Below, piece after piece: positions 54,873-63,429 of a stretch of DNA of 64,000 bases. The translations under genes were made by a program, and so were the position numbers. How positions within the stretch are numbered: the first letter of the stretch is position 1; each line of letters begins with the position of its first letter. The stretch is from Paracoccus aminovorans. GTDB taxonomy: Bacteria; Pseudomonadota; Alphaproteobacteria; Rhodobacterales; Rhodobacteraceae. Below the pieces are notes generated by a model, which saw nothing but the letters and a program-made list of their open reading frames with translations, was not told the origin of the DNA and ran no database searches. The stretch is from assembly GCF_900005615.1 (NCBI RefSeq), contig NZ_LN832559.1:1580837-1644836 (forward strand), in the 5' to 3' direction.

Positions 54873-56084
54873 ATGGAACAATTCGACACGGCCATTCTTG
54901 GCGCCGGTGCGGCCGGTCTCTTCTGCGCAGGCTCGATCCTCAGCGCGTTGCCGCATGGAAAATCGCAGCGTATCGCTATCCTTGACCACGCCAAGGCTCC
55001 CGGCGAGAAGATCCGCATTTCGGGCGGCGGGCGGTGTAATTTTACCAATCTCTCCGCCGCACCGGACCGCTTCCTGTCGGGTAATCCACGATTCTGTGCC
55101 TCGGCCCTCGCTGGGTTCGGGCCCGGGGATTTCGTCGCGTTAGTGGACCGGGCGGGCATCGCTTGGCATGAGAAGACGCTGGGGCAGCTCTTCTGCGACG
55201 GCAGCGCTCGGCAGGTCATCGATATGCTGCTGCATCGGATGCGCGGAACCGAACTGCGGCTTGAGACCCGGGTCGATTCGGTGGAGTCGGTGGGCGAGGG
55301 GTTCTGCCTACGGACCTCACGCGGCGACCTGTCGGCGCGGCAGGTGGTGGTGGCGACGGGCGGCAAGTCGATCCCCAAGATGGGCGCGACCGGCATCGGA
55401 TACGAGATCGCTGCCCGTTTCGGCCTGGATCTGGTCGAACCGCGGCCCGGACTGGTGCCGTTGACCTTTGCCCAGCAGGATCTGGACCTGTGCCGGCCGC
55501 TGGCGGGCCTGTCGGTTGCCGCCGAGGTCGGACATGGCGCCCGGCGACAGAGAGCCCAATTCCGCGACGGGCTGCTTTTTACCCACCGCGGATTGTCGGG
55601 GCCGGCCATCCTGCAGATATCCAGTTTCTGGCGGCCTGGAGAGGAGATCGGCATCGACCTGGCACCCGACTCCGATCTGGCCGCCGGTTTGCGGGACTTG
55701 CGCGGGCAGGGCGGGCGCATCAGCGTGGCTTCGGCGCTGGCACGCTGGCTGCCGGGACGACTGGCCGAGGCGATCTGCACCGACCTGAATCTTGCCGGCG
55801 CGCGGCTGGCCGATCAGAGCAATGCGGCCCTGGATCGGCTGGCGCGGCGGGTCCAGGGCTGGGTTCTGCGTCCTGTCGGGACGGAGGGCTGGCGCACGGC
55901 AGAGGTGACGGTCGGCGGGGTCGATACCCGCGGACTGGAATCGCGCAGCATGCAGGCGAAGGCGGTCCCCGGCCTTTATTTCATTGGCGAGGTGGTGGAC
56001 GTGACCGGCTGGTTGGGCGGCTACAACTTCCAGTGGGCCTGGGCCTCGGCCCATGCCGCAGCCCAGGCGATCGCTGTCCGTTGA
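54873..56084 (+). CDS. FAD-dependent oxidoreductase, YhiN/HI0933 family
   Basis: A 403-residue flavoprotein of unknown physiological role. The FAD ADP-binding motif is FDTAILGAGAAGLFCAG. The family-defining ISGGGRCNFTN follows near residue 55, with VVATGGKSIPKMGATGIGYE and C-terminal GLYFIGEVVDVTGWLGGYN and FQWAWASAHAAAQA (the second flavin contact). The middle beta domain is typical of HI0933-like proteins. It converges with kdsA with no gap, and the stop codons abut at 56084/56085. Confidence 0.9.
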   Translation: MEQFDTAILGAGAAGLFCAGSILSALPHGKSQRIAILDHAKAPGEKIRISGGGRCNFTNLSAAPDRFLSGNPRFCASALAGFGPGDFVALVDRAGIAWHEKTLGQLFCDGSARQVIDMLLHRMRGTELRLETRVDSVESVGEGFCLRTSRGDLSARQVVVATGGKSIPKMGATGIGYEIAARFGLDLVEPRPGLVPLTFAQQDLDLCRPLAGLSVAAEVGHGARRQRAQFRDGLLFTHRGLSGPAILQISSFWRPGEEIGIDLAPDSDLAAGLRDLRGQGGRISVASALARWLPGRLAEAICTDLNLAGARLADQSNAALDRLARRVQGWVLRPVGTEGWRTAEVTVGGVDTRGLESRSMQAKAVPGLYFIGEVVDVTGWLGGYNFQWAWASAHAAAQAIAVR

Positions 56085-56918
56085 TCAGCCCATCACCGGA
56101 TCGGATTTCGCCAGCGCGTCGAAGCGCATCAGCGAAGCGATCAGCGCCGGCATCCGCTCAAGCGGAATCATGTTCGGTCCGTCCGAGGGCGCGTTGTCGG
56201 GATCCTGGTGCGTCTCGATGAAGACCCCGGCCACACCCAGCGAGACCGCGGCCCGCGCCATCACCGGTGCGAATTCGCGCTGCCCCCCGGACGAGCCGCC
56301 CTGGCCGCCCGGCTGCTGCACGGAATGGGTCGCGTCCATGATCACCGGCCAGCCGGTGCGTGCCATGATCGGCAGGCTGCGCATGTCGGCGACCAAGGTG
56401 TTGTAGCCGAAGCTGACCCCGCGCTCGGTCAGCATGATGCGCCGGTTGCCGGTCGAGGCGACCTTGTCGGCGACGTTGGGCATGTCCCAAGGGGCCAGGA
56501 ACTGGCCCTTCTTGATATTGATGGCCGCGCCGGTCTCGCCTGCCGCCAGCAGCAGATCGGTCTGTCGCGACAGGAAGGCGGGGATCTGGATCACGTCCGC
56601 CACCGCGCCGGCGGCCCGCGCCTGTTCGATGTCGTGGACATCGGTCAGGACCGGGCAGCCGATGCGCTGGCGGACCTCGTCGAGCATGCGCAGCCCTTCG
56701 TCGATGCCGATGCCGCGGCGTCCCTTCAGGGAGGTGCGGTTGGCCTTGTCGTAACTGGCCTTGAACACATAGCCTGCGCCGGCCCGATTGCAGGCCTCGG
56801 CCATGGTTTCGGCGATCATCATCGCATGGTCCAGCGTTTCCAGCTGGCAGGGGCCGGCGATCAGCACCAGCGGCAGGTCGTTGCCGAAGGTAACGTTGCC
56901 GATCTGGACATGGTTCAT
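56085..56918 (-). CDS. kdsA: KDO-8-phosphate synthase
   Basis: A 277-residue aldolase condensing phosphoenolpyruvate and arabinose 5-phosphate to 3-deoxy-manno-octulosonate 8-phosphate. It has LVLIAGPCQLET, VFKASYDKANRTSLKGRRG (PEP-binding lysines), TDVHDIEQA, IQIPAFLSRQTDLL and MDATHSVQQPGG with the metal-site residues. Its ATG overlaps the stop of the kpsE-like gene by four bases. Kdo supply is therefore tied to capsule export, consistent with the Kdo linker of group 2/ABC-type capsules. Confidence 0.95.
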   Translation of the reverse strand: MNHVQIGNVTFGNDLPLVLIAGPCQLETLDHAMMIAETMAEACNRAGAGYVFKASYDKANRTSLKGRRGIGIDEGLRMLDEVRQRIGCPVLTDVHDIEQARAAGAVADVIQIPAFLSRQTDLLLAAGETGAAINIKKGQFLAPWDMPNVADKVASTGNRRIMLTERGVSFGYNTLVADMRSLPIMARTGWPVIMDATHSVQQPGGQGGSSGGQREFAPVMARAAVSLGVAGVFIETHQDPDNAPSDGPNMIPLERMPALIASLMRFDALAKSDPVMG

Positions 56919-58654
56919 GAGGACACCTGTTCGCGCAGGATCGAGGCCGTCAGCGAGAGCATCAGATAGATGCCCGAGAAGATCAGGAAAGCCACGATCG
57001 TGTTCTGGAAAGCCTTGGGATACGTCGCCTCGTCCGGCGGCACCGGCGCGACCGAGAGGGACAGATAGCGGACCTGCTTGTTCGCCTCGATCCGGGCGTT
57101 TTCCATTTGCGCGGCAGCGGTGGCAAGCAGTTCCTGGCGGGTGGCGAGATCGGATTCCGCGATGCGGATCTCGCCCGAGATGGTGGCGAGCGAGCCGCGG
57201 GCATTGTTGCCTTCGGTCAACTGGCCGCGGGTATCGGCCAGCATTTCCTGCAGGCGGCTGATGTCGCCGCGGACACCGGCGACGCGGCTCTGGTTCGGGC
57301 TGGCATTGGACTGCAGCTGGCCCAGTTCCAGCTTCTTCTCGGCCAGCTGCCGCTCAAGCTCGGCGATGCGGCCCATGATGACCGAGCCCTCGGCCACCGG
57401 ATCCAGCACGCCCAGCTTCTGCTGCAGCTCCTGCACGCGGCGCTGCGCCTCGAGCACCTTGGTCTCGGCGTCCTGATAGCTTTCGACCGCGCCCTTCATC
57501 TGGTCCTCGCGCAGGCGGGCGGTCATCTGGTCGACCTGGCCCTCGGCATATTTGATCAGTGCCAGCGAGAAATCCTGGCTCAGTTTGGGATCGGGGGCGA
57601 TCACCTCCATGTTGACCACGCCCTCGGTCGGATCATAGCCGATCTTCACCGAATTCTGGTAAAGCTTGTAGGCCTGTTCGTTCGTGGCCTCGGGCGGCAG
57701 GCGCAAGAGGGCGTCGATGGCCGGACTCTGGAAGGCCTGCTTGAAGCCCAGGTCCTTGTTCAGACGCAGCATGGCATCGCGCGAAGTCAGGTAGCTTTGC
57801 ACCGAGACCGAGTCGGTGTTCGTCGCCAGCTGGGTGCCGCTGAACAGGCCGCCCAGGCTGCCCGAACTGGATTTCTCGGCCTGCTGGATCTGGAACTGCG
57901 AGACGGTGGCATAAAGCGGCGTCGCCACGAAGGTGTAATACCAGCCAGCGATCAGCGTCGGCAGGCCGACGAAGGCGACGAGCCGCGCCGCAAGCATCAG
58001 CAGCCTCCGGCGCCGGCGCCGCGCGATGTCCTGCTGGATGCGGATGATCTCGGCCGCGCGGCGGTCCTCGGTCAATGCCTCGCGCGAGGGCAGCTTGGTC
58101 TGGCCCGGGGGCAGCGGCACGATCTCGGTGCCGCGGCCGTGGCGGGCGGGCGTGTCCTTGCGGGTCGGCACCGGCATGGTGCTGGCGGGCGCGGCCTGAG
58201 CCTGGGCCCGCGCACCCTCGTCCGACAGGATCTTGCCGACGGCGGCGCGATGGAACGGGTCGATGCCGCGGTCGCGCAGCAGAACCACGGCCTCATGGTC
58301 CGATTCCGCGTCGATCTCGTGCATGGCGGCGATGCGCCGGGCCATGCGCAGTTGGCGGTCGGTCAGGTTCTCGGCCCGGACGGCGGCGATGCGTTCCTGC
58401 ATCGAGGCCTGCTCTTGCGGCGCGGGCTTTGCGGCCGCCGCGCCGGGAAAGCGCATGTCGCCGAAACCGTCGTCGCCGGAGGCCGCGGCGAAAAGCTGGT
58501 CCGGCGGCGCCAGGCCGGGCGGCGCGCCCGCCTCGCGCTTCTGGACCGAGATCTGGACCTTGCGCGCCGTCTCGACCGCGTTCGAGCGGCTGACCGCCAG
58601 GACCGATTCCTCGCGGCGGATGCGATAGGCGCGGGCCTTAGGCGGTGTAGTCAT
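56915..58654 (-). CDS. Capsule polysaccharide export inner-membrane protein, KpsE/BexC family
   Basis: A 579-residue polysaccharide co-polymerase-like protein. The C-terminal 380 residues fit KpsE: a first membrane span (LVAFVGLPTLIAGWYYTFV), a periplasmic alpha/beta domain (YATVSQFQIQQAEKSS), a long coiled coil (RLREDQMKGAVESYQDAETK, ELERQLAEKKLELGQLQ), and a last span (FQNTIVAFLIFSGIYLML). The first 200 residues are an additional cytoplasmic extension with NLTDRQLRMARRIAAMHEI, followed by Pro-rich and Arg-rich stretches. The start overlaps the ATPase gene by 17 bases. It bridges the inner-membrane transporter to the outer-membrane exporter. Confidence 0.88.
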   Translation of the reverse strand: MTTPPKARAYRIRREESVLAVSRSNAVETARKVQISVQKREAGAPPGLAPPDQLFAAASGDDGFGDMRFPGAAAAKPAPQEQASMQERIAAVRAENLTDRQLRMARRIAAMHEIDAESDHEAVVLLRDRGIDPFHRAAVGKILSDEGARAQAQAAPASTMPVPTRKDTPARHGRGTEIVPLPPGQTKLPSREALTEDRRAAEIIRIQQDIARRRRRRLLMLAARLVAFVGLPTLIAGWYYTFVATPLYATVSQFQIQQAEKSSSGSLGGLFSGTQLATNTDSVSVQSYLTSRDAMLRLNKDLGFKQAFQSPAIDALLRLPPEATNEQAYKLYQNSVKIGYDPTEGVVNMEVIAPDPKLSQDFSLALIKYAEGQVDQMTARLREDQMKGAVESYQDAETKVLEAQRRVQELQQKLGVLDPVAEGSVIMGRIAELERQLAEKKLELGQLQSNASPNQSRVAGVRGDISRLQEMLADTRGQLTEGNNARGSLATISGEIRIAESDLATRQELLATAAAQMENARIEANKQVRYLSLSVAPVPPDEATYPKAFQNTIVAFLIFSGIYLMLSLTASILREQVSS

Positions 58655-59291
58655 AATATTGCTTTGCCTCTTCGAGGGTTTCAAACTGATAAAGCTTGCC
58701 GTCGCGCAGCACGGCGGCCGAACTGCAGAATTTCTCGATGGTCTGCGCCTGGTGCGACACCACCACCACCGTCGCCGATTTCAGCCGGTCGTAGAGCACC
58801 GAACCGGCCTTGCGGTTGAATTCCGCGTCGGTCGTCGTCGGCATGCCCTCGTCGATCAGGTAGACGTCGAATTCCAGCGCCAGCATCAGCGAGAAGGTGA
58901 AGCGCGAGCGCATGCCGGCGCTGTAGGTGCCGACGGGCATGTCGAAATATTCGTCGATGTCGGTCAGCCAGCGGCAGAACGCCTCGACATAGTCGGGGTC
59001 GAGGCCGTAGATGCGGGCGATGAAGCGGGCGTTTTCATTCGCGCTCATCGTCGCGGTGATGCCGCCCATGAAGCCCAGCGGAAACGAGATCCGGCAATCG
59101 CTGCGGATCGTGCCCTCGTCGGGTTTCTCCAGCCCGCACATCATGTTGATGATCGTGGTCTTGCCGGTGCCGTTCGGGGCCAGGATGCCCATGGACTGCC
59201 CCAGTTCGATTCGGAACGAGGCGCGGTCGAGGATCACCTTGCGCTGCGTCCCGGTCCAGAACGACTTGGAGACATCGTCGAATTCGATCAT
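58638..59291 (-). CDS. kpsT: Capsule polysaccharide ABC transporter ATPase, KpsT family
   Basis: A 217-residue ATPase. It begins MIEFDDVSKSFWTGTQRKVI and has Walker A ILAPNGTGKTTIIN (Ala-Pro-Asn variant typical of KpsT/BexA). GTYSAGMRSRFTFSLMLALE is the signature region, and YLIDEGMPTTTDAEFNRKA carries Walker B, where E-G-M replaces E-P-x as in this family. VVVVSHQAQTIEKFC holds the switch histidine. Its length is typical. The permease partner KpsM is not encoded next to it in this window. Confidence 0.92.
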   Translation of the reverse strand: MIEFDDVSKSFWTGTQRKVILDRASFRIELGQSMGILAPNGTGKTTIINMMCGLEKPDEGTIRSDCRISFPLGFMGGITATMSANENARFIARIYGLDPDYVEAFCRWLTDIDEYFDMPVGTYSAGMRSRFTFSLMLALEFDVYLIDEGMPTTTDAEFNRKAGSVLYDRLKSATVVVVSHQAQTIEKFCSSAAVLRDGKLYQFETLEEAKQYYDYTA

Positions 59292-59477
59292 CAGCCCGTC
59301 CTGATCCGCAGCCTTGCGGATGGCATATTGAGACACCCCCGTCCGAGCCGGTGCCCGGCGGATTTGGCCGGACCTTATGCGCAGCGGCCCGCCCTGTCCA
59401 CCATGGCCGATGAATGCTTGATACATCGTGAAAGCCAACCCCTTTTTTATCGCGCATTGCGCGCATATCTGCGCGGC

Positions 59478-60095
59478 ATGGCTTCCTCGTCCCAACTGGT
59501 CCGCGACATCGCCGCCTGCCGGCTGTGCGCCCCGCGTTTCGCGGCCACCGCGACTCGGCACGCGCCGCGCCCGGTGGTCTGGTTCCGACCCGGGGCGCGC
59601 ATCCTGATCGTCGGCCAGGCGCCGGGCATGCGCGTGCACGAGGCCGGCCGGCCGTTTGCCGACCGCTCGGGCGACCGGCTGCGCGATTGGATGGGACTGT
59701 CCGAAGAGGTCTTCTACGACCGCAGCCGCATCGCCATCGTGCCGATGGCCTTCTGCTTTCCGGGCTATGACGCCAAGGGCTCGGACCTGCCGCCGCCGCC
59801 GCTGTGCGCCGTGACCTGGCGCGAACGGGTGATGGCGCTGCTGCGGCCGCGGCTGACGCTGCTGGTCGGCGGCCATGCGCAGCGCTGGCACCTGGGCGCG
59901 GCAGCGAAAGGCGGCGTCACCGCCACGGTGGCGGGCTGGCGCGATCATGCGCCGCGGATCTTTCCCTTGCCTCATCCGTCCTGGCGCAATACCGCTTGGC
60001 TGCGGCGCAATCCCTGGTTCGAGGCCGAGCTTCTGCCGGACCTGCGCGGCGCCGTGTCCGCTTTGCTGGGAGAGACCGATGACGCCCTTGGATGA
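59478..60095 (+). CDS. Uracil-DNA glycosylase-family protein
   Basis: A 205-residue member of the UDG superfamily (the short single-domain type often annotated simply as uracil-DNA glycosylase family). DIAACRLCAPRF has the two cysteines of an N-terminal C-x2-C, ILIVGQAPGMRVHEAGRPF is motif 1 (GQ-x-P-G), and FPLPHPSWRN is motif 2 (H-P-S). It may act on deaminated DNA or another base lesion; some relatives have no proven activity. The start MASSSQ at 59478 is preferred. It overlaps the following SseB-like gene by 17 bases. Confidence 0.85.
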   Translation: MASSSQLVRDIAACRLCAPRFAATATRHAPRPVVWFRPGARILIVGQAPGMRVHEAGRPFADRSGDRLRDWMGLSEEVFYDRSRIAIVPMAFCFPGYDAKGSDLPPPPLCAVTWRERVMALLRPRLTLLVGGHAQRWHLGAAAKGGVTATVAGWRDHAPRIFPLPHPSWRNTAWLRRNPWFEAELLPDLRGAVSALLGETDDALG

Positions 60096-60828
60096 GCTTT
60101 GCCAGGTGCCGTTCCACGAGGCGGAGGCGCCGGCGCGCGCGCGCATCCTGTCCCGCCTGGCCGATACCGAGCTTTTCGTCGCCTTGCTGGCCGAACCGGT
60201 TGCCGACAAGGCGGACCTGCGCCTTTTCGACCTGCCCGAGGGCCGTTTCGCGCTGGCCTGCGACCGCGAGGACCGGCTGGCGGGCTTCGTTGGCGGACCC
60301 GTCGCCCATCTCGCCCTGCCGGGCCGGGTCCTGGCCGCGGCGCTGGCAAAGGAAGGGCAGGGGCTGCTGGTCAATCCCGGCCATGCGTCGCAACTGATGC
60401 TGGATCCGGAGGTGCTGGCCTGGCTGGTCCGCGCACTTGAGGCCCGGCCCGGCATGGTGTCCGAGGCGGCACGGTGCCTGCATGCGCCGGAACACGGCGC
60501 GGTCGCGCTGCTGGCCGCGCCGCTGGCGCAGCGGTTGGGCGACATGTCCGGGTTGGTCGGGCGATCGGCGCTGGTCCTAGCCGAATGGGCCGACGGCCGC
60601 CGCGGTCACGCGCTGCTGCTCGACGGAGTCGATCCGGCGCATCAGCCCGCCATCGCCAAGGCCCTGGCCGAGCTGCTGGCCTTCCTGCCCGCGCTTCCGG
60701 GCGGCGTCGACATCGGCTTCGATGCGCCGAACCTGCCCGCTGGGGCGCTGGTGCTGGAGCCTCCGCCGCCGCCGGCCCCGCCCGCGCCAGTCCTGCGCGA
60801 TCCCAAGGCGCCGCCGCGGCTGCGCTGA
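60079..60828 (+). CDS. SseB-like protein, 249 aa
   Basis: A soluble protein whose N-terminal half resembles SseB (MTPLDELCQVPFHEAEAPAR, TELFVALLAEPVADKADLRL, GQGLLVNPGHASQLMLDPE). SseB is a family of unknown molecular role, linked in E. coli to serine sensitivity. The C-terminal 25 residues form a proline-rich tail (PPPPPAPPAPVLRD). It overlaps the preceding glycosylase-family gene by 17 bases and ends before a strong terminator. Confidence 0.8.
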   Translation: MTPLDELCQVPFHEAEAPARARILSRLADTELFVALLAEPVADKADLRLFDLPEGRFALACDREDRLAGFVGGPVAHLALPGRVLAAALAKEGQGLLVNPGHASQLMLDPEVLAWLVRALEARPGMVSEAARCLHAPEHGAVALLAAPLAQRLGDMSGLVGRSALVLAEWADGRRGHALLLDGVDPAHQPAIAKALAELLAFLPALPGGVDIGFDAPNLPAGALVLEPPPPPAPPAPVLRDPKAPPRLR

Positions 60829-60840
60829 GCGCAAACGAAA

Positions 60841-60864
60841 ACCCGCCCCAAGGGGCGGGTCTTT
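60841..60864. terminator. Intrinsic terminator after the SseB-like gene
   Basis: ACCCGCCCC (60841-60849) pairs perfectly with GGGGCGGGT (60852-60860). It is followed by CTTT and preceded by AAAA, so it can serve both the SseB-like gene and the convergent DUF882 gene ending at 60896. Confidence 0.8.
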
Positions 60865-60895
60865 GCGTGATCATGAGATCGTGATCTGTCGCGAG

Positions 60896-61456
60896 TCAGG
60901 CGCCCCAATGGCGGACGGGGCCGCAGTCCATGTGGACGAAATTCGACCGCGAATATTTGCCGACACCGCCAGCCTGGCAAGCGGACGCCGCGCTGTACAT
61001 CTGTCCGACCGAGCGCGATTTCAGGCGCAGGTCGGCCGCCTTGCCCACCATGTGCAGCGAGTTCCGGGCCACGCCCGAGGACCGCGAACGCAGCATGGCG
61101 TTGGTCTTGGGCGAGCGATAGCCCGACAGCATCATGTAGGGTTCGTTGGTCTGCAGCAGCCGGTGCGAGGCTGCGGCGATGTCGATGGTGCGCGGGTCGA
61201 TCCCGATCACCTGGCCCGTGCGCCAGTCGCGCATGAACACGTTGATTTCATTCAGCGCGTCGCGGATATACTTGCCATCGACCCAATAGACGGTGTCGAT
61301 GCTTTCACCCGTGCGCCCTGAATACATGCGGATGCGACGGATGTCGCCCGCACCCCGCATCAGTCCGAAGGCATTGGCCATAACCGGCGCGGCTGCCACT
61401 GTCGTCGCGGCGAAGACACCAAAGATGCCCCGACGCGAAATGGTCTCAAACGTCAT
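60896..61456 (-). CDS. DUF882/YcbK-type periplasmic peptidase
   Basis: A 186-residue M15-like zinc peptidase domain protein. MTFETISRRGIFGVFAATTV followed by AAAPVMANA is a twin-arginine-like (SRRGIF) signal peptide with an ANA cleavage site. The enzyme region has MLSGYRSPKTNAML, NSLHMVGKAADLRL (His and Asp zinc ligands) and VHMDCGPVRHWG (third ligand). Such proteins probably cut peptidoglycan cross-links, fitting the L,D-transpeptidase gene divergently placed next to it. Confidence 0.88.
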   Translation of the reverse strand: MTFETISRRGIFGVFAATTVAAAPVMANAFGLMRGAGDIRRIRMYSGRTGESIDTVYWVDGKYIRDALNEINVFMRDWRTGQVIGIDPRTIDIAAASHRLLQTNEPYMMLSGYRSPKTNAMLRSRSSGVARNSLHMVGKAADLRLKSRSVGQMYSAASACQAGGVGKYSRSNFVHMDCGPVRHWGA

Positions 61457-61583
61457 GTCAGATCGCCTGTCCTGCTTCGTTGTGTCGCCGCCCATGATGG
61501 GGCGACCCGTCCCGGTTTAGCCGGAACTGCTTAAGAATATGTCACCGCCGCGCGAGCGGAGGGAAGCATTTGATTCCGCGCAC

Positions 61584-61617
61584 GGCGAAGTTCCGCCATT
61601 CTCGGCGAGTTTCCGCC
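61584..61617. repeat. Two 14-base direct repeats in the DUF882/L,D-transpeptidase divergent gap
   Basis: GGCGAAGTTCCGCC at 61584-61597 and GGCGAGTTTCCGCC at 61604-61617 differ at two positions and are spaced 20 bases apart, two helical turns, so they could bind a dimeric regulator on one DNA face. The rest of the 309-base gap (61457-61765) shows no gene. The promoters of both flanking genes must lie here. Confidence 0.45.
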
Positions 61618-61765
61618 GATGCAGAAGCCGATTCGGAACCCGGCAAACGATTTTTGCGAGGGCGTGATCGGGCCGCATCAGTGATGCAAGAAAAAACGGT
61701 GCCCTGCTGGACCCCAAATGCCACGGATGCGAAGATTTCCGCCACCGGTCAAGGAAGATAAAAGA

Positions 61766-63400
61766 GTGTATGCCGCAAGACTGATTCGCGCCTTGGTTGT
61801 TTCCGGCCTCTTGGCCGCCATGCCTTGGCCTGCGGCCGCTCAGGCGCTGGAGGCGGTGCCGGTCGCGGCCCTGCCGGCGCCGCGGCTGTCCTTTTCCGAA
61901 CCCGAGATGCAACTGGCGCGAAAGGTGGCCGCGCATCCGGCGCTGGCGGATTTCTATGGCACCAACGGGTTGCGGCCGATCTTTCTGGGCGCCGAGGGCG
62001 AGGCCCGGCGCGCGGCGCTGATCGAGGCGGTGGGGCAGGCGGGCTCGTACGGGCTGCCGGCGGCACGCTATCGGCAGGCGGCGCTGCGGGGGATGGACGG
62101 CACCGGTGCCGATTCCATCGACGAGGAACTGCAATTCGCCCGCGTCTTCGCCGATTGGAGCCACGACATCACCGGCGGCGTCCTGGATCCGCGCAAGGTC
62201 GAATCCGGCATCCGGCGCGAGGTGCAGCGCCCGCGCACCGGCGATCTGCTGCGCCGTTTCGCGGCCGCGGCCGATCCGGCGGCGGTGCTGGCGGACCTGC
62301 CTTCGCGCGATCCGCGCTATCAGGCGCTGCGCGACGCGCTCGCCCGGCAGGCGCGGTTCGTGGTTCCGGCGGACATGCCGCTGGTGACCGAGGGGCTGTG
62401 GCGCGAGGGCGCCAGCGATCCCGCCGTGGCCGCGTTGCGCCTGCGGCTGGCGACCATCGGCTTTGCGGCGGCGCCGACCGGCAGCCCGCTGCTTTTCGAT
62501 GCACCCCTGGCGGAAGCGGTCGCGGGTTTCCAGCAGGCGGTGGGCCTGCCGGCCGACGGCGTCGCCGGCCCGCGCACCGTGGCGCGGCTTAACCGCGGCA
62601 CCGGCCCCGAGGCCGACGCCATCCTGGTGGCGCTGGAGCGCATGCGCTGGATGAACGGCCACGACCTGAACGCCCGCCATGTCTGGGTCAACCTGCCCGA
62701 GTTCAACGCCCGCATCTATGACGGCGGCCGCGAAATCTTCGAGACCCGCGTCGTCATCGGCAAGGCCAACCAGGAATTCGAGACCCCCGAGTTCAGCGAG
62801 ACCATGAAATACATGGTGGTGAACCCGCGCTGGAACGTGCCGCGCTCGATCACCGTCAAGGAATACCTGCCGCGGCTGCAGGCCAATCGCAACGCGGTCA
62901 GCCATCTGGACGTGGTCGACGGCGCCGGCAACGTGATCGCGCGCGACCGCATCGACTTCCGCAAGTATTCGGCCAAGACCTTCCCTTACCGGATGCGGCA
63001 GAAACCCAGCGACGACAATGCCCTGGGGCAGGTCAAGTTCATGTTCCCGAACCCCTGGAACATCTATCTGCACGACACCCCGACCAAGCACCTGTTCAAC
63101 CAGTCGAGCCGCGCCTATTCGCATGGCTGCATCCGCATCGGCCGGCCCATCGACTTGGCGCATGAACTGCTGCGGCCGCAGGTCGCGAACCCCGATGCGG
63201 TGTTTTCCAAGGCGCTGGCCTCGGGGCGCGAGACCTATCTGAACCTGCGCCCGCCGGTGCCGGTGCATCTGGTCTATTTCACCGCCTTCCCCGACGAGAC
63301 CGGGCAGATCCGGCGTTTCCCCGACATCTATGGCCGCGATGCGCTGGTCCATGCGGCGCTGGTCAAGGCCGGGCTGGATTCTGTCGCTCCGGGTGAATAG
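61766..63400 (+). CDS. L,D-transpeptidase, YcbB-like
   Basis: A 544-residue murein transpeptidase forming 3-3 cross-links. The signal peptide reads YAARLIRALVVSGLLAAM and ends AQA. A scaffold domain follows (SFSEPEMQLARKVAAHPALA), then a peptidoglycan-binding domain (PLAEAVAGFQQAVGLPADGV), and a YkuD catalytic domain with HDTPTKHLFNQSSRAYSHGC (catalytic His and Cys) and IRIGRP. The AAGGAAG at 61751-61757 points to the GTG at 61766 as start. The ATG at 61718 would add 16 residues before the signal peptide. Confidence 0.9.
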   Translation: MYAARLIRALVVSGLLAAMPWPAAAQALEAVPVAALPAPRLSFSEPEMQLARKVAAHPALADFYGTNGLRPIFLGAEGEARRAALIEAVGQAGSYGLPAARYRQAALRGMDGTGADSIDEELQFARVFADWSHDITGGVLDPRKVESGIRREVQRPRTGDLLRRFAAAADPAAVLADLPSRDPRYQALRDALARQARFVVPADMPLVTEGLWREGASDPAVAALRLRLATIGFAAAPTGSPLLFDAPLAEAVAGFQQAVGLPADGVAGPRTVARLNRGTGPEADAILVALERMRWMNGHDLNARHVWVNLPEFNARIYDGGREIFETRVVIGKANQEFETPEFSETMKYMVVNPRWNVPRSITVKEYLPRLQANRNAVSHLDVVDGAGNVIARDRIDFRKYSAKTFPYRMRQKPSDDNALGQVKFMFPNPWNIYLHDTPTKHLFNQSSRAYSHGCIRIGRPIDLAHELLRPQVANPDAVFSKALASGRETYLNLRPPVPVHLVYFTAFPDETGQIRRFPDIYGRDALVHAALVKAGLDSVAPGE

Positions 63401-63429
63401 ATACCTTCCCGAACGATGGGGGAAGCGAC

